Assembly: GCA_019359545.1 (NCBI GenBank)
Contig: JAHHHB010000051.1
Coordinates: forward strand, 1 to 48,632
DNA: 48,632 nucleotides
DNA from: Desmonostoc geniculatum HA4340-LM1
Lineage (GTDB): Bacteria > Cyanobacteriota > Cyanobacteriia > Cyanobacteriales > Nostocaceae
Direction: 5' to 3'
The notes beneath the pieces were generated by a model that was not told the origin of the DNA, did not search any database, and was given only the letters and a program-made list of their open reading frames with translations. The first letter of the stretch is position 1. Each line of letters starts with the position of its first letter. Below are positions 29,800-38,654 of the stretch, piece by piece. The position numbers and the translations under genes are program-made.

Positions 29800-31434
29800 A
29801 TGGTTTTTAATTGGTTCCGTCGTCAACATAATGATTCCTCTGACACCTCCTCTCAACAGAAGCAGGAAGAAACTCCTCCTGTACAAGAACCCCAACCAGA
29901 GACAGCCGAAACTTCGTCAGATACAACAGCAGACTTATTGGCGTTTGCTAAAGCTGCTTACAAAAATATTCAACAAAAACAACAATCTCAAGTACTAGAA
30001 ACCCCGGCTGATTCAGCAGATGCCCTTGCCTCAACAGAACCACTTGACACCACTGAAACGGCAACTTCTGAAATAGAAACTCTACAAACAGAAGTAACTG
30101 AGGAATCTGCTGTCACAACTTCAGAAACAACCACAGAAGAATCTACTACTACAGATGAAGAAAGTACAGAAGATTCTTTAGTGGCCGCAATTACTGATGA
30201 GCCAGATGTCCAAAGCTCAGAATTAACCGCAAGTGAAGTTGAGACAACATCCGTCGAACCGCTAACTACGCTAGAGACAACACAGCCAACAGTACCATCC
30301 TTCTTAGAACGGGCGGCGGCAGAACGGCAAGCAAAGCTGGAACAACTCATAGCCACCGCCATTGAAGTTCCAGAACCAGAGGTAGTACAGCCAGTATCAA
30401 AAACAGCAGAGGGAATCCCGGAACTAGTATTTGATGATGGATTTGTCTGGTCAGCGGAAGTCTTAGCAGCCCAAGGTAGACGCGCCCAAGACATTTCTAT
30501 TGAAGAAATTACTTGGTTGAAAAAGCTGCGGCAAGGGTTAGACAAAACTCGTCGTAGCATTCTCAACCAACTAAAAGCGATCGTTGGTCAAGGGCCGCTT
30601 AACCAAGCAGCTGTATCAGAAATTGAGGCGTTGCTGCTGCAAGCTGATGTGGGTGTAGAGGCAACAGACTTGATTATTGATGCCCTACAGAAAAAATTAC
30701 TCCAAGAAGTTACCCCACCAGAAGAAGCGATCGCTTACCTGAAAAAAATCATTCGGGATATGCTGGATGCACCAAGCAAAACATCCCACAAATCTAGCTT
30801 TACTCCAGAAAAAGAAACTTTAAATATTTGGTTAATCACTGGGGTAAATGGTGCTGGAAAAACTACCACCATCGGCAAAATTGCTCATTTGGGGCAAAAA
30901 TCTGGCTATAAATGCTTGATTGGCGCAGCAGATACCTTCCGCGCTGCCGCTGTGGAACAAGTCAAGGTTTGGGGTAATAGAAGTGGCGTGGAAGTCATTG
31001 CTAACCCTGGAAAAAATACAGATCCAGCAGCAGTTGTATTTGATGCGATCGCTGCTGCCCAAGCGCGTCAAACAGAATTACTTCTTGTAGATACTGCTGG
31101 ACGACTGCAAAACAAGAAAAATTTAATGGACGAACTCAGTAAAATTCGGCGAATTATCGACAAAAAAGCCCCAAATGCCAAAGTCGAATCACTGTTGGTC
31201 TTAGATGCCACTTTAGGTCAAAATGGACTGCGGCAAGCCGAAGTTTTCTCCCAAGCTGCCCAACTTAGTGGCGTTGTCTTAACCAAGCTAGATGGCACTG
31301 CCAAAGGCGGCGTTGCCCTTGCTGTTGTCCAGCAACTGGGTTTACCTATTCGCTTTATTGGTGCTGGCGAAGGAATTGAAGACCTGCGCCCCTTTTCTAG
31401 CTACGAGTTTGTCGAAGCCCTCTTGAGTGGTTAG
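29800..31434 (+). CDS. ftsY: Signal recognition particle receptor FtsY
   Basis: SRP-docking GTPase for co-translational membrane insertion. 544 residues: an acidic, Glu/Thr/Ser-rich A domain (about 1-200), the helical N domain (about 220-330) and the GTPase NG core with G1 GVNGAGKTTTIGK (about 348-360), the DTFRAAAVEQ motif, G3 DTAGRLQNKKNLMDEL and G4 TKLDGTAKGG, ending with GEGIEDLRPF typical of FtsY rather than Ffh. The A domain is low complexity and strongly acidic, like other cyanobacterial FtsY proteins. Confidence 0.97.
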   Translation: MVFNWFRRQHNDSSDTSSQQKQEETPPVQEPQPETAETSSDTTADLLAFAKAAYKNIQQKQQSQVLETPADSADALASTEPLDTTETATSEIETLQTEVTEESAVTTSETTTEESTTTDEESTEDSLVAAITDEPDVQSSELTASEVETTSVEPLTTLETTQPTVPSFLERAAAERQAKLEQLIATAIEVPEPEVVQPVSKTAEGIPELVFDDGFVWSAEVLAAQGRRAQDISIEEITWLKKLRQGLDKTRRSILNQLKAIVGQGPLNQAAVSEIEALLLQADVGVEATDLIIDALQKKLLQEVTPPEEAIAYLKKIIRDMLDAPSKTSHKSSFTPEKETLNIWLITGVNGAGKTTTIGKIAHLGQKSGYKCLIGAADTFRAAAVEQVKVWGNRSGVEVIANPGKNTDPAAVVFDAIAAAQARQTELLLVDTAGRLQNKKNLMDELSKIRRIIDKKAPNAKVESLLVLDATLGQNGLRQAEVFSQAAQLSGVVLTKLDGTAKGGVALAVVQQLGLPIRFIGAGEGIEDLRPFSSYEFVEALLSG

Positions 31435-32064
31435 TGTCCATCAAGGAAAAATTGACAGCTTGAAGGGGAAACAGAGGCGGGGAGAGTTTTAAATTCTGCT
31501 AAGTTGGCTTCACAAACCACTAGCTGAAAAATCGAGTTTAAAAATTTTGCTTGACAAATTGATACATTTAGGTGTTACTTAATCTGGTATCATCGCTTGA
31601 ATTAACCACAAACAAGATACTAGAAACAGCTTAAGTCCTAAAACATCAACTGTTTAGTCATTAGTCATTGGTCGTTAGTCATTGGTCTAAAGAAATGACC
31701 AATGACAAAAGACAAAAACAAACACTTACTCCAAAAACCTCAGTAATTATTCTTTTAGGAAAGTACTTTTATGACTTGAGAGATATGATTTGATAATTAA
31801 GTTATGAAAAAATGAGACGCTTTCTGAACTATCATTCAAAACTAGCGATCTAAATGATTAGATTTTGATTAAAAATACATGACTTTAAGTTTTAATATTC
31901 AATCAGGAATGTAATAAGCAAATAAAATACTCCCAAAAGTTACCTGTTACGTCTTTATACTCTTGCTAAAGTGACAAGTCTTGTCTAATTATGGTTTAGC
32001 AATGCCAAAGCCAAAAGATTTATAAATAATCTCAAACCTACCAATATAAAGTTTAATAGTACCT
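31435..32064. other. Long intergenic region upstream of the SpoIIE-type phosphatase
   Basis: This 630-base gap has no credible ORF. It contains a TTGACA at 31551-31556 that could be a -35 element, though no good -10 sits at the usual spacing, and the GTCATTAGTCATTGGTC repeats at 31653-31716. The remainder is AT-rich. Confidence 0.5.
31653..31716. repeat. AGTCATT(A/G)GTC repeats with inverted AATGACCAATGAC
   Basis: Copies of AGTCATT and GGTCGTT are followed by the complementary GACCAATGACAAAAGAC, giving a foldable inverted pair. The same unit reappears at 33457-33507. Confidence 0.7.
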
Positions 32065-33456
32065 GTGCCTGTGTCTCAACTGCCCTCTCAACCCACTGAC
32101 AACAATACTAGTGCTGCGACTGATGTCACACCAGTCGTGGCACTGAAAGAACTCGTGGCAAGGTTGCACCGGGAACAGAATAAAATTCAAGATTTACTAA
32201 GTTCTTTAGGATTTGCACTGAGAAGCTTCAATAATTTGAATCAGTTTTTGGAGCTGATCCCGCTGATGGCAACAAGGGTAACAGATGCCGATGGTAGTGC
32301 CCTGTTTCTCTACAAACCGAATGGTCAAGTCAGGTTAGAGCAACTACATTGGCAAGATAGTAACCAGCGTAAGAATATTCGCAAAGCCCTAGAAATAGCC
32401 AGCAGTCAAATCACGCTGATGCCCAATAGTGCCCCTTTAGCAAATGCTACGGGGATTTTGGATGACCAAATGCATCGCTATTTGGGGCCAGATGTGCAAA
32501 TCTTTGGTACGGCGATTTTGGTAAAGCATACAGAACGGGGTTGGCTGTATGTTTTGAGCCGCGATCCAGAATATAGTTGGACAGAAACTAGGCAAAAGTT
32601 AGTTAGGTTAGTGGCAGACCAAACAGCAGTAGCGATCGAAAACGATGAACTAGCTGTAGAACTGAGAAAAAAAGAACGTTTAGATCAAGAACTAGAAATT
32701 GGCGCAGAAATTCAAAGGCGACTTCTGCCACGCCAATGTCCCACAATTCCTGGTGCAGTCTTGGCGGCACGCTGTAAACCTGCCAATCGGGTGGGTGGGG
32801 ACTATTACGACTTTATTGTGACCAATAACAATCAAATTCAGCCAAACACTAAAGGTGGTGCAGCAAGTAGTCGCTGGGGTTTGGTGATTGGGGATGTTAT
32901 GGGCAAAGGTGTTCCCGCTGGGCTGATTATGACGATGATGCGGGGAATGCTACGAGGAGAAGTGCTACACGGTAATTCTCCGGCCGGAATTTTGCAAAAC
33001 TTAAATCGAGTTATGTATGCGGATTTGGAAAATTCCCACCGCTTTGTCACGCTATTTTACTCAGAATATAATCCCCAGAATCGAATTTTGTACTATAGCA
33101 ATGCGGCACACAATCCTCCTTTGTGGTGGCACGCAGCTACGAAGACTGTCAGCCGCTTAGATACCTTAGGAATGCTAATTGGTTTGGATGCTAACAGTCA
33201 ATATGAAGATGCCCAGGCACAGTTAGAACCTGGGGATACAATTATTTACTATACAGATGGTTTGACCGATGCTGCTGCTGCCAGTGGCGATCGCTTTGAC
33301 GAAGAAAACTTTATCGCTGATTTCAATACAGCTTGTAAGTATTGCAATGGGCCACAGGAAATTGTGGATTATTTATTTGACCAAGTTCAGAAATTCATCG
33401 GTGCTGATAAGCAAAATACCGATGATATGACACTAGTTGTTTTGCAAATTATTTAG
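32065..33456 (+). CDS. GAF-domain PP2C/SpoIIE-type serine phosphatase
   Basis: 463 residues, GTG start. A GAF-like sensor domain covers about 45-205 (DADGSALFLYKPNGQ ... VRLVADQTAVAIEND), followed by a short coiled linker and an RsbU/SpoIIE phosphatase domain (about 215-463) with LEIGAEIQRRLLP, the metal-binding VGGDYYDF, GDVMGKGVPAGLIMTMMRGMLR, YYTDGLTDAA and NTDDMTLVVLQI. Such proteins dephosphorylate anti-sigma antagonists in partner-switching stress pathways; no anti-sigma partner lies nearby, so its target is unknown. Cytosolic. Confidence 0.92.
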   Translation: MPVSQLPSQPTDNNTSAATDVTPVVALKELVARLHREQNKIQDLLSSLGFALRSFNNLNQFLELIPLMATRVTDADGSALFLYKPNGQVRLEQLHWQDSNQRKNIRKALEIASSQITLMPNSAPLANATGILDDQMHRYLGPDVQIFGTAILVKHTERGWLYVLSRDPEYSWTETRQKLVRLVADQTAVAIENDELAVELRKKERLDQELEIGAEIQRRLLPRQCPTIPGAVLAARCKPANRVGGDYYDFIVTNNNQIQPNTKGGAASSRWGLVIGDVMGKGVPAGLIMTMMRGMLRGEVLHGNSPAGILQNLNRVMYADLENSHRFVTLFYSEYNPQNRILYYSNAAHNPPLWWHAATKTVSRLDTLGMLIGLDANSQYEDAQAQLEPGDTIIYYTDGLTDAAAASGDRFDEENFIADFNTACKYCNGPQEIVDYLFDQVQKFIGADKQNTDDMTLVVLQII

Positions 33457-33836
33457 TTATTTGTCATTTGTCATTTGTTATTAGTCATTAGTCATTAGTC
33501 ATTTGTCAGCTTAAAACGCATCTAAATCGCAGAATTGAATTAAATCAAACTCTTGTGGGGTGGGCATCTTGCCCGCCTAATTATGCAATTTATAGCAACA
33601 GCCTTGATGGTTAGGACATTAACAGATGATAAAACTTAGACACAAAAAGACTTTTCACCCAGTCCCCAATCCCCAGTCCCTTGCTATAAATGTGGAACAG
33701 TTTAATTCCCAAAAGCTAACTTATACGGTTCTTCCGCAAAATCTAAAATTCAAAATGGTATTAAATGAGTGAACAGTTATCAGTACTTACTAATAACTGT
33801 TCACTGCTAAAGATATATCTGTTGGCCGTTGGCAAA
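33457..33836. other. Repeat-bearing gap between phosphatase gene and plsY
   Basis: This 380-base convergent gap begins with TCATTTGTCATTAGTCATT repeats (33457-33507) and ends with the hairpin at 33768-33805. Between them are short fragments of common repeats (CCCAGTCCC, AAATCTAAAATTC). No gene is supported. Confidence 0.6.
33768..33805 (-). terminator. Hairpin downstream of plsY
   Basis: AGTGAACAGTTAT pairs perfectly with ATAACTGTTCACT across a 12-base loop, 31 bases past the plsY stop. The minus-strand continuation is T-rich (TTTAATACCATTTTG), consistent with an intrinsic terminator. Confidence 0.6.
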
Positions 33837-34517
33837 TTATGCAGTTTGTTCTGGTTCCCTGGCTAAATTTTGTCCAATTTTTGGCTCAGTACCAGCAATT
33901 ATTCGTTCGATATTACTGCGATGGCGGAAAATCACATAGAACCCACCAGCAATCCCAAACAGAATATATGGTAAAGGTTGATGCAAAAGCGACATAAAAA
34001 TAGGAACAGCGATCGCACCTGCAATTGAACTCAAAGAAACAATCCGCGATATCGCTACGACAACGGCAAATATACCTGCTGTTGCTAAACCTACCTGCCA
34101 ATTCATTGCCAACAAAATCCCCAAACTAATAGCAACGGATTTACCGCCACTGAAGCCCAAAAAAATTGATTTACTATGTCCAAGGATGGCAGCTAAACCA
34201 ACTAAAGTTAATACCCACGGTTGCCACAGTTTTGCATCTACCGTTGGAGGGATATAATTTTGACTAGCGGCAAAATTGAACAACCAATAAACCAGAGCGA
34301 TCGCTAATACTCCCTTCAAGGAATCAAGTACTAAAACGAATGCTCCTGGCCCTTTCCCCAAGGTTCTCAGCACATTTGTTGCCCCAGTGGAACCGGAACC
34401 AACTTCTCGAATATCAATACCTTTTAACTGCTTAACAGCAATGTACCCGGTGGGAAAGGAACCCAGCAGGTAAGCTACAAGTACAATTGCCCCGCACAGA
34501 GTTAACCAGATAGCCAT
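33837..34517 (-). CDS. plsY: Glycerol-3-phosphate acyltransferase PlsY
   Basis: Integral membrane enzyme that acylates glycerol 3-phosphate from acyl-phosphate, first step of phospholipid and glycolipid synthesis. 226 residues with about five spans. The three cytosolic motifs are present: VGSGSTGATNVLRTLGKGPG (about 41-60), GHSKSIFLGFSGGKSVAISLG (about 113-133) and RHRSNIERIIAGTEPKIG near the C-terminus. A slightly longer middle loop (NFAASQNYIPPTVDAKLWQP) is cyanobacterium-like. It shares the minus strand with DUF3086, DUF3119 and MlaE genes, a lipid-themed group. Confidence 0.95.
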   Translation of the reverse strand: MAIWLTLCGAIVLVAYLLGSFPTGYIAVKQLKGIDIREVGSGSTGATNVLRTLGKGPGAFVLVLDSLKGVLAIALVYWLFNFAASQNYIPPTVDAKLWQPWVLTLVGLAAILGHSKSIFLGFSGGKSVAISLGILLAMNWQVGLATAGIFAVVVAISRIVSLSSIAGAIAVPIFMSLLHQPLPYILFGIAGGFYVIFRHRSNIERIIAGTEPKIGQNLAREPEQTA

Positions 34518-34522
34518 ATTAA

Positions 34523-34606
34523 CAATTCAAAATTCAAAATTCAAAATTCAAAAACTCTTGCTTGCTCTTTCCCAGTGCCCCATGCCCAATGCCCCATGCC
34601 CAATGA
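34523..34606. repeat. ATTCAAA heptamers followed by GCCC(A/C)ATGCC repeats
   Basis: Four consecutive ATTCAAA units (34523-34551) are followed by CCCCATGCCCAATG units. It fills the gap between the DUF3086 stop and the plsY start. Confidence 0.75.
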
Positions 34607-34610
34607 CTAA

Positions 34611-35891
34611 TTAAAAGTCATCATCATAGTTTCTCACTGTTTTGGGGTCGGGGGCAAAAGCCAACCATAAAGGAAATTGCAGCAACGACAAACTGATTTG
34701 ATCTTCTGAATCGTCAATAATAATCAAAGGCAGTTGATTGGCTTTTACCAATCGGTCTGCTTTCTGAGCCAGAGCTTCCGACGCCTCAAATAATACCACA
34801 CCTCGGTCTGGGCCAAAATCTGGGCGACCGATTCCCAGACAGTCTTGCAAGCCGCGTCGCCATTCACCTAATCGCTCTGGTGTGTTAGCTAAAACTAAAG
34901 TACGGACGCGATCGCCATAGAGTTTGTGTAATATCGAAATTGCAGCTGAGGCAATCAGGATATTTTGCAAGCGACTACCCATTGTCCGCAAGCCACCCCG
35001 TCCTCCTTGGGTGAAAAACCAGTTGGAAACTCGTTCCGCGTGGACTGGCTCAAAGGTGCGGCGCAATTGCCAAGGGGGGCCATAGTAATCTGGCTTATTG
35101 CGGTATTGGTCAATTAGGCGGCGAATTTGCTTTGTAGTATCTTGAAACTGTTGTTGGGCAAATTGTGGTATTCCCGGCTGAGATTCAGCTGGTTTAACCT
35201 CTTTGACAACTGGCTTTTCTCTTTCTACCACAGTTGGCGTCAGTTGCAGCTGCTCAGCAGCACCAGCCAAATCCTGTAAGCTACCTGTGAGATAGTCTTT
35301 AAAGCCCTGCACTCGAATGGCTAAGTCTTGGGATGCTCCCGCAAAAGTGGTTCGCATCTCGTTGCGGATACGTTCCTGACGGCGTTCTAGCTGTTCTATA
35401 GAAATTTGTAGAGCTTGCTTGCGTTGTTCTAACTGCACTAGCGATTCTTGTACGAGTCGTCCCAGAGAAGTTTGAGTTTCACTCAACTGTGTCTGAAGAA
35501 TTTTGTATGAAGCTTGCAGGCTGGCTATTTCTTCCTTAAGAGCTGCTTCGGTGCTTTGCAACTCTGCCACTCGCTGCTGCGTTGTGGCGTATAGTAAACT
35601 ATTTTCTGATTCTGATGTGTCTGACCCCAGTGCAGCAGTTTCCGGTTCCAACTGCTCCACAAACTCGCCATTGGAATTTTGTGTTGGCTCTGCTGTAGAA
35701 TCTACCTCTCGTGTATTAGAGATAGTTGGCTCAAAAGTTACTTGGTCTTCTGATGAGCTAACGGCTGCTGTTTCTACCGCTGAATCAACAGATGGGTTTG
35801 TTGGATGTTCAACTCCATTGGTTTGTTCTTCTTCTGTCAACCACTCATCAATTGGTTCTGGGGTTTGAGATGCCTCTGGATTCATAAACAA
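34611..35891 (-). CDS. DUF3086 domain-containing protein
   Basis: 426 residues, a cyanobacterium-specific family of unknown function. The N-terminal 100 residues are acidic and disordered (Glu/Thr/Ser). A coiled coil spans about 105-180 (AELQSTEAALKEEIASLQAS ... RRQERIRNEMRT). The C-terminal half has the conserved DUF3086 block: KPDYYGPPWQLRRTFEPVHAERV, WFFTQGGRGGLRTMGSRLQN, then an alpha/beta part (VRTLVLANTPERLGEWRRGLQDCLG, IIIDDSEDQISLSLLQFPLWLAF). No signal peptide or membrane span, so probably cytosolic. Lies directly upstream of plsY on the same strand. Confidence 0.87.
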   Translation of the reverse strand: MFMNPEASQTPEPIDEWLTEEEQTNGVEHPTNPSVDSAVETAAVSSSEDQVTFEPTISNTREVDSTAEPTQNSNGEFVEQLEPETAALGSDTSESENSLLYATTQQRVAELQSTEAALKEEIASLQASYKILQTQLSETQTSLGRLVQESLVQLEQRKQALQISIEQLERRQERIRNEMRTTFAGASQDLAIRVQGFKDYLTGSLQDLAGAAEQLQLTPTVVEREKPVVKEVKPAESQPGIPQFAQQQFQDTTKQIRRLIDQYRNKPDYYGPPWQLRRTFEPVHAERVSNWFFTQGGRGGLRTMGSRLQNILIASAAISILHKLYGDRVRTLVLANTPERLGEWRRGLQDCLGIGRPDFGPDRGVVLFEASEALAQKADRLVKANQLPLIIIDDSEDQISLSLLQFPLWLAFAPDPKTVRNYDDDF

Positions 35892-36027
35892 TAGTGTAAT
35901 TCCTATGATGCGAATAAATAGCTTTCAGAAATATTACAATTAACAAGCTTTCAAAGTCCTAAATTTCTACAGGTACTCAATTTTGGTTTTTGAGTATAGA
36001 TTAGAACTATTTGCCATTCCGGGAGAA

Positions 36028-36056
36028 ATTTGAGCGGCGGCTTGTACCGCTCAAAT
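36028..36056 (-). terminator. Hairpin after the DUF3119 gene
   Basis: ATTTGAGCGG and CCGCTCAAAT form a perfect 10-bp stem around a 9-base loop, 24 bases downstream of the stop on the minus strand. The following ATTTCTCCC is only weakly T-rich. Probably ends the mlaE-DUF3119 transcript. Confidence 0.6.
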
Positions 36057-36079
36057 CTTCAGTGCCTCAGGACTTAGTA

Positions 36080-36466
36080 CTAAATACGTGGACAACGTTG
36101 TTCCAAACAAGTTTTCAAGGTGTTGGGGTCAAATAAAATCGGCAAAAAGTGAATGCTTTTAACTTCTTTAAAGTAAAACAGGATGGGGACTTTATTCCAG
36201 AAGATACGCCAATTTTGCCATTCCTGGTACGGAAAACGTCGAATCAATTTTTCGCCCCTGTAAAGATCTAAGTCGGTGGCGGTAAATTGCAAGCGCAGCG
36301 TTAATGTCTGAAACATGAGGAATAAGCCAAACAGCATCAAAACAAAGCCTATCCACGGTTGTAAGAATATTAGTGGAATAGCAGTAATCACCAACACCAC
36401 AGGTATATTGTAACTAGGCTTGAGTTCCACAGTTGCAGTTGAGTTAGGAGCAAATGAACTGGTCAC
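36080..36466 (-). CDS. DUF3119 family protein
   Basis: 128 residues, cyanobacterial/plastid-lineage family of unknown function. Two adjacent hydrophobic spans (about 17-55: NIPVVLVITAIPLIFLQPWIGFVLMLFGLFLMFQTL) are followed by a PH-like soluble region: LRLQFTATDLDLYRGEKLIRRFPYQEWQNWRIFWNKVPILFYFKEVKSIHFLPILFD. It lies 111 bases downstream of the MlaE-type permease on the same strand, and this pairing suggests a joint role in lipid handling at the envelope or thylakoid; that is inference. Confidence 0.85.
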   Translation of the reverse strand: MTSSFAPNSTATVELKPSYNIPVVLVITAIPLIFLQPWIGFVLMLFGLFLMFQTLTLRLQFTATDLDLYRGEKLIRRFPYQEWQNWRIFWNKVPILFYFKEVKSIHFLPILFDPNTLKTCLEQRCPRI

Positions 36467-36509
36467 AGTCTTAAATCCTGCTTTGTTAGTACATATCTCT
36501 CCATTTTAG

Positions 36510-36578
36510 GAGTGAGGAGTTATGAGTTAGGAGTTAGGAGTTAGAAGTTTTAACTCATAACTCATAACTCATAACTCT
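36510..36578. repeat. GAGTTAGGA repeats with complementary TAACTCA repeats
   Basis: GAGTTA(G/T)GA units are followed after TTT by TAACTCA units repeated four times, so the segment can fold into a hairpin with an arm of about 30 bases. It lies between the MlaE stop and the DUF3119 start. Confidence 0.8.
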
Positions 36579-37375
36579 TACAGTCCTTGCAGGAATCCAC
36601 TGCCAGTCCCCTGAAACATTAACCAAGAAAGAAAAAAGTTGCTCACAAAGATAATCAGCAAGGCAGTCACAACAGCAGTTGTGGTTGACTGTCCTACACC
36701 TTTAGCTCCTCCTGTTGTTGTCAAGCCCCAACTGCAACCAATTACAGCGATGAGAATACCAAAGCAGCACGCTTTGATCATGGCGCTAAAAATATCCCAA
36801 AGACCAAGAAAGTCACGGGCTGAGTCTAGAAAGACTGTATCAGATAGGTTGTAAATATTTGTCGCAATTATCAATCCCCCCAACATCCCTGTGACCAAAG
36901 ACAGCAGGGTTAAAATTGGCAGCATTAAGAAACAAGCAATAACGCGGGGGATGACTAGGTAATCGATTGGATCTGTTCTTAGCATCAACATAGCATCGAT
37001 TTGTTCTGTCACCCGCATGGTACCTATTTCTGCTGCAAAAGCAGAACCGACTCGCCCCGCCAAAATCACTGCTGTTAAGACGGGAGAGAGTTCTCGTGTC
37101 AAGGCTAGGGAAAGCACTCCGCCGATAATGTTTCCTGCACCAAAGTTAATAAACTCTCGCGCTACTTGAATGGTAAACACCGCGCCGACGAAAATAGCCG
37201 TTAATAAAGCAATAAATAGGGAATCTGGCCCAACTGCCGCCATTTGCTCTAAAGTGTTGCGCCGATGGATTTTGCCCCTCAATAGGTGAACTAGTACTTG
37301 CCCACCCAAAAAAATCGCCGCCAGCAACCGCTGACTCCATTCTCCTAAACTGGATTTGGATGTAGTCTGGTTCAA
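36578..37375 (-). CDS. MlaE-type lipid ABC transporter permease
   Basis: 265 residues, MlaE/TGD1 family. Permease of an ABC system that moves phospholipids between membranes. About five spans; family hallmarks include LFIALLTAIFVGAVFTIQVAREFINFGAGN, LALTRELSPVLTAVILAGRVGSAFAAEIGTMRVTEQIDAMLMLRTDPIDYLVIPRVIACFLMLP and the late TTGGAKGVGQSTTTAVVTALLIIFVSNFFLSW. The motif ELSPVLTA and EIGTM-EQIDAL pattern identify MlaE. The ATPase (MlaF) and MCE (MlaD) partners are not in this window, which is usual in cyanobacteria where they are encoded elsewhere. Confidence 0.93.
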   Translation of the reverse strand: MNQTTSKSSLGEWSQRLLAAIFLGGQVLVHLLRGKIHRRNTLEQMAAVGPDSLFIALLTAIFVGAVFTIQVAREFINFGAGNIIGGVLSLALTRELSPVLTAVILAGRVGSAFAAEIGTMRVTEQIDAMLMLRTDPIDYLVIPRVIACFLMLPILTLLSLVTGMLGGLIIATNIYNLSDTVFLDSARDFLGLWDIFSAMIKACCFGILIAVIGCSWGLTTTGGAKGVGQSTTTAVVTALLIIFVSNFFLSWLMFQGTGSGFLQGL

Positions 37376-37821
37376 TGTTCTGTAGCTAACTCGGTAACTG
37401 CCTTAAGAATAGCGGAAGTTATGGGGAATGGGGAGTGGGGAATGGGGAATGGGGAGCAGAGGAGAAAAATTTACTGCAACTTCCCCTGCTCCCCTCATCT
37501 CCCCCACTCCCCACTCCTTCCCTAAACACGGCTAAACATTAACTTACTTTAAAGATGTTCTCAGAAAATAAAGCTGGTATTAAAGGTGTTGCTTAGCAAT
37601 AAATATGTCCTCCCTTCGGCTGTAACCTTTATTTGACAAGTATTTTGTAAATTTAAGTCGTTTTTAACATCCCCAGCACGTGGCATAACTGGTAGTGCTT
37701 TCTTTTAATGAAAACTTAAGATTTTTGACAGATTGTCAGCTCTGAAGCGATCGCACGTATTGTAGAAAATGACAAACCGCTATCTAGCTCTTGTCACCTT
37801 CACTCATGGAGTTTGTCCCCA
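37376..37821. other. Divergent intergenic region with a repeat block
   Basis: The 37420-37525 segment is a GGGGAGTGGGGAAT repeat followed by complementary CTCCCCACTCC-type units. The remainder up to 37821 is AT-rich, with one HIP1 site (37748). GGAG at 37808-37811 is the ribosome site of the next gene. Confidence 0.6.
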
Positions 37822-38118
37822 ATGACTATTTTCACTAACTTTCTCCGCTCCCTGTTACTGACGATCGTTTTTAGTTTCGTTGCTCCTATGTTCCTAGTGG
37901 GTGGGGCGTTGCTGTTTTTATTCCTGATTGGTCACTTCCCAGGCTTAGAAGAATTAACTGAGGCGATCGCTACTGGTATCGTCCATTTTCTGGCGACCTT
38001 TGGCAGTGGAACTCCTCTACATGGATTATTTGTAATCAGCTTGACCTGTAGTTTTGTCGGAACACTGTTTGATATTTACGTTTGTTATCGGTGTCAAATT
38101 TTACGAATTGATTCTTAA
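37822..38118 (+). CDS. Small two-span membrane protein
   Basis: 98 residues from the ATG at 37822, which has GGAG ten bases upstream; an in-frame TTG at 37813 is too near that site. Two hydrophobic segments (about 10-40, LLLTIVFSFVAPMFLVGGALLFLFLI; and about 66-90, GLFVISLTCSFVGTLFDIYVCY) flank an acidic amphipathic stretch (PGLEELTEAIATGIVHFLATF). No family recognised. It stands alone between long gaps. Confidence 0.6.
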   Translation: MTIFTNFLRSLLLTIVFSFVAPMFLVGGALLFLFLIGHFPGLEELTEAIATGIVHFLATFGSGTPLHGLFVISLTCSFVGTLFDIYVCYRCQILRIDS

Positions 38119-38654
38119 ATAGTGAAAATAGCTTTGCTCAGACACTCACGGCCTGTACAAAACACCAAAAAGTGATGTTTCCCGAAGTGAAAATACTACT
38201 GGTCTCAACCTCGATAGCAATTAGTCTTGTTCAACATTTTTTTTATTAGTTAAAATCACCGCCAAAATCATTAATTAAATACTTATTAGTTATTCGTTAT
38301 TCATTACTAATAACTAGTGCATCTGTGCCCCTAAAAAAACTGATTTTTAAGAGGTCAAAAATATACAACACCAAATATTTTAATATTTTGAATCCTTGAA
38401 AATTCTGAAGATAGCCTTCCTCAATTATCACACTGGGCGCTAAACTAGATCTGGGTATTTTATATTAGCCACAATCGTCAATAACTTGATTAGCATCCAC
38501 CGAAAATGTCACATAAAAGTCTCTGCAAAATATAAAAAATTTCTTAAAATTCCCAGAAAAACCATGCCTGCTTATGTTTCTTAACAGAACAAAGGAGGTC
38601 GTTTAGCCGCTGGGCATCTTATATTAAGTTTATTACGAGGTATGTTGACAACTC
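38119..38654. other. AT-rich intergenic region upstream of sppA
   Basis: 536 bases with no credible ORF. A weak inverted pair TTATTAGTTATT / CATTACTAATAACT lies at about 38282-38317. No RNA gene or promoter could be assigned with confidence. Confidence 0.45.

Noticed and set aside
31551..31590. Sigma-70-type promoter upstream of the phosphatase gene
   Set aside because: TTGACA is clear, but no acceptable -10 lies at 16-18 bases and the site is about 480 bases from the gene.
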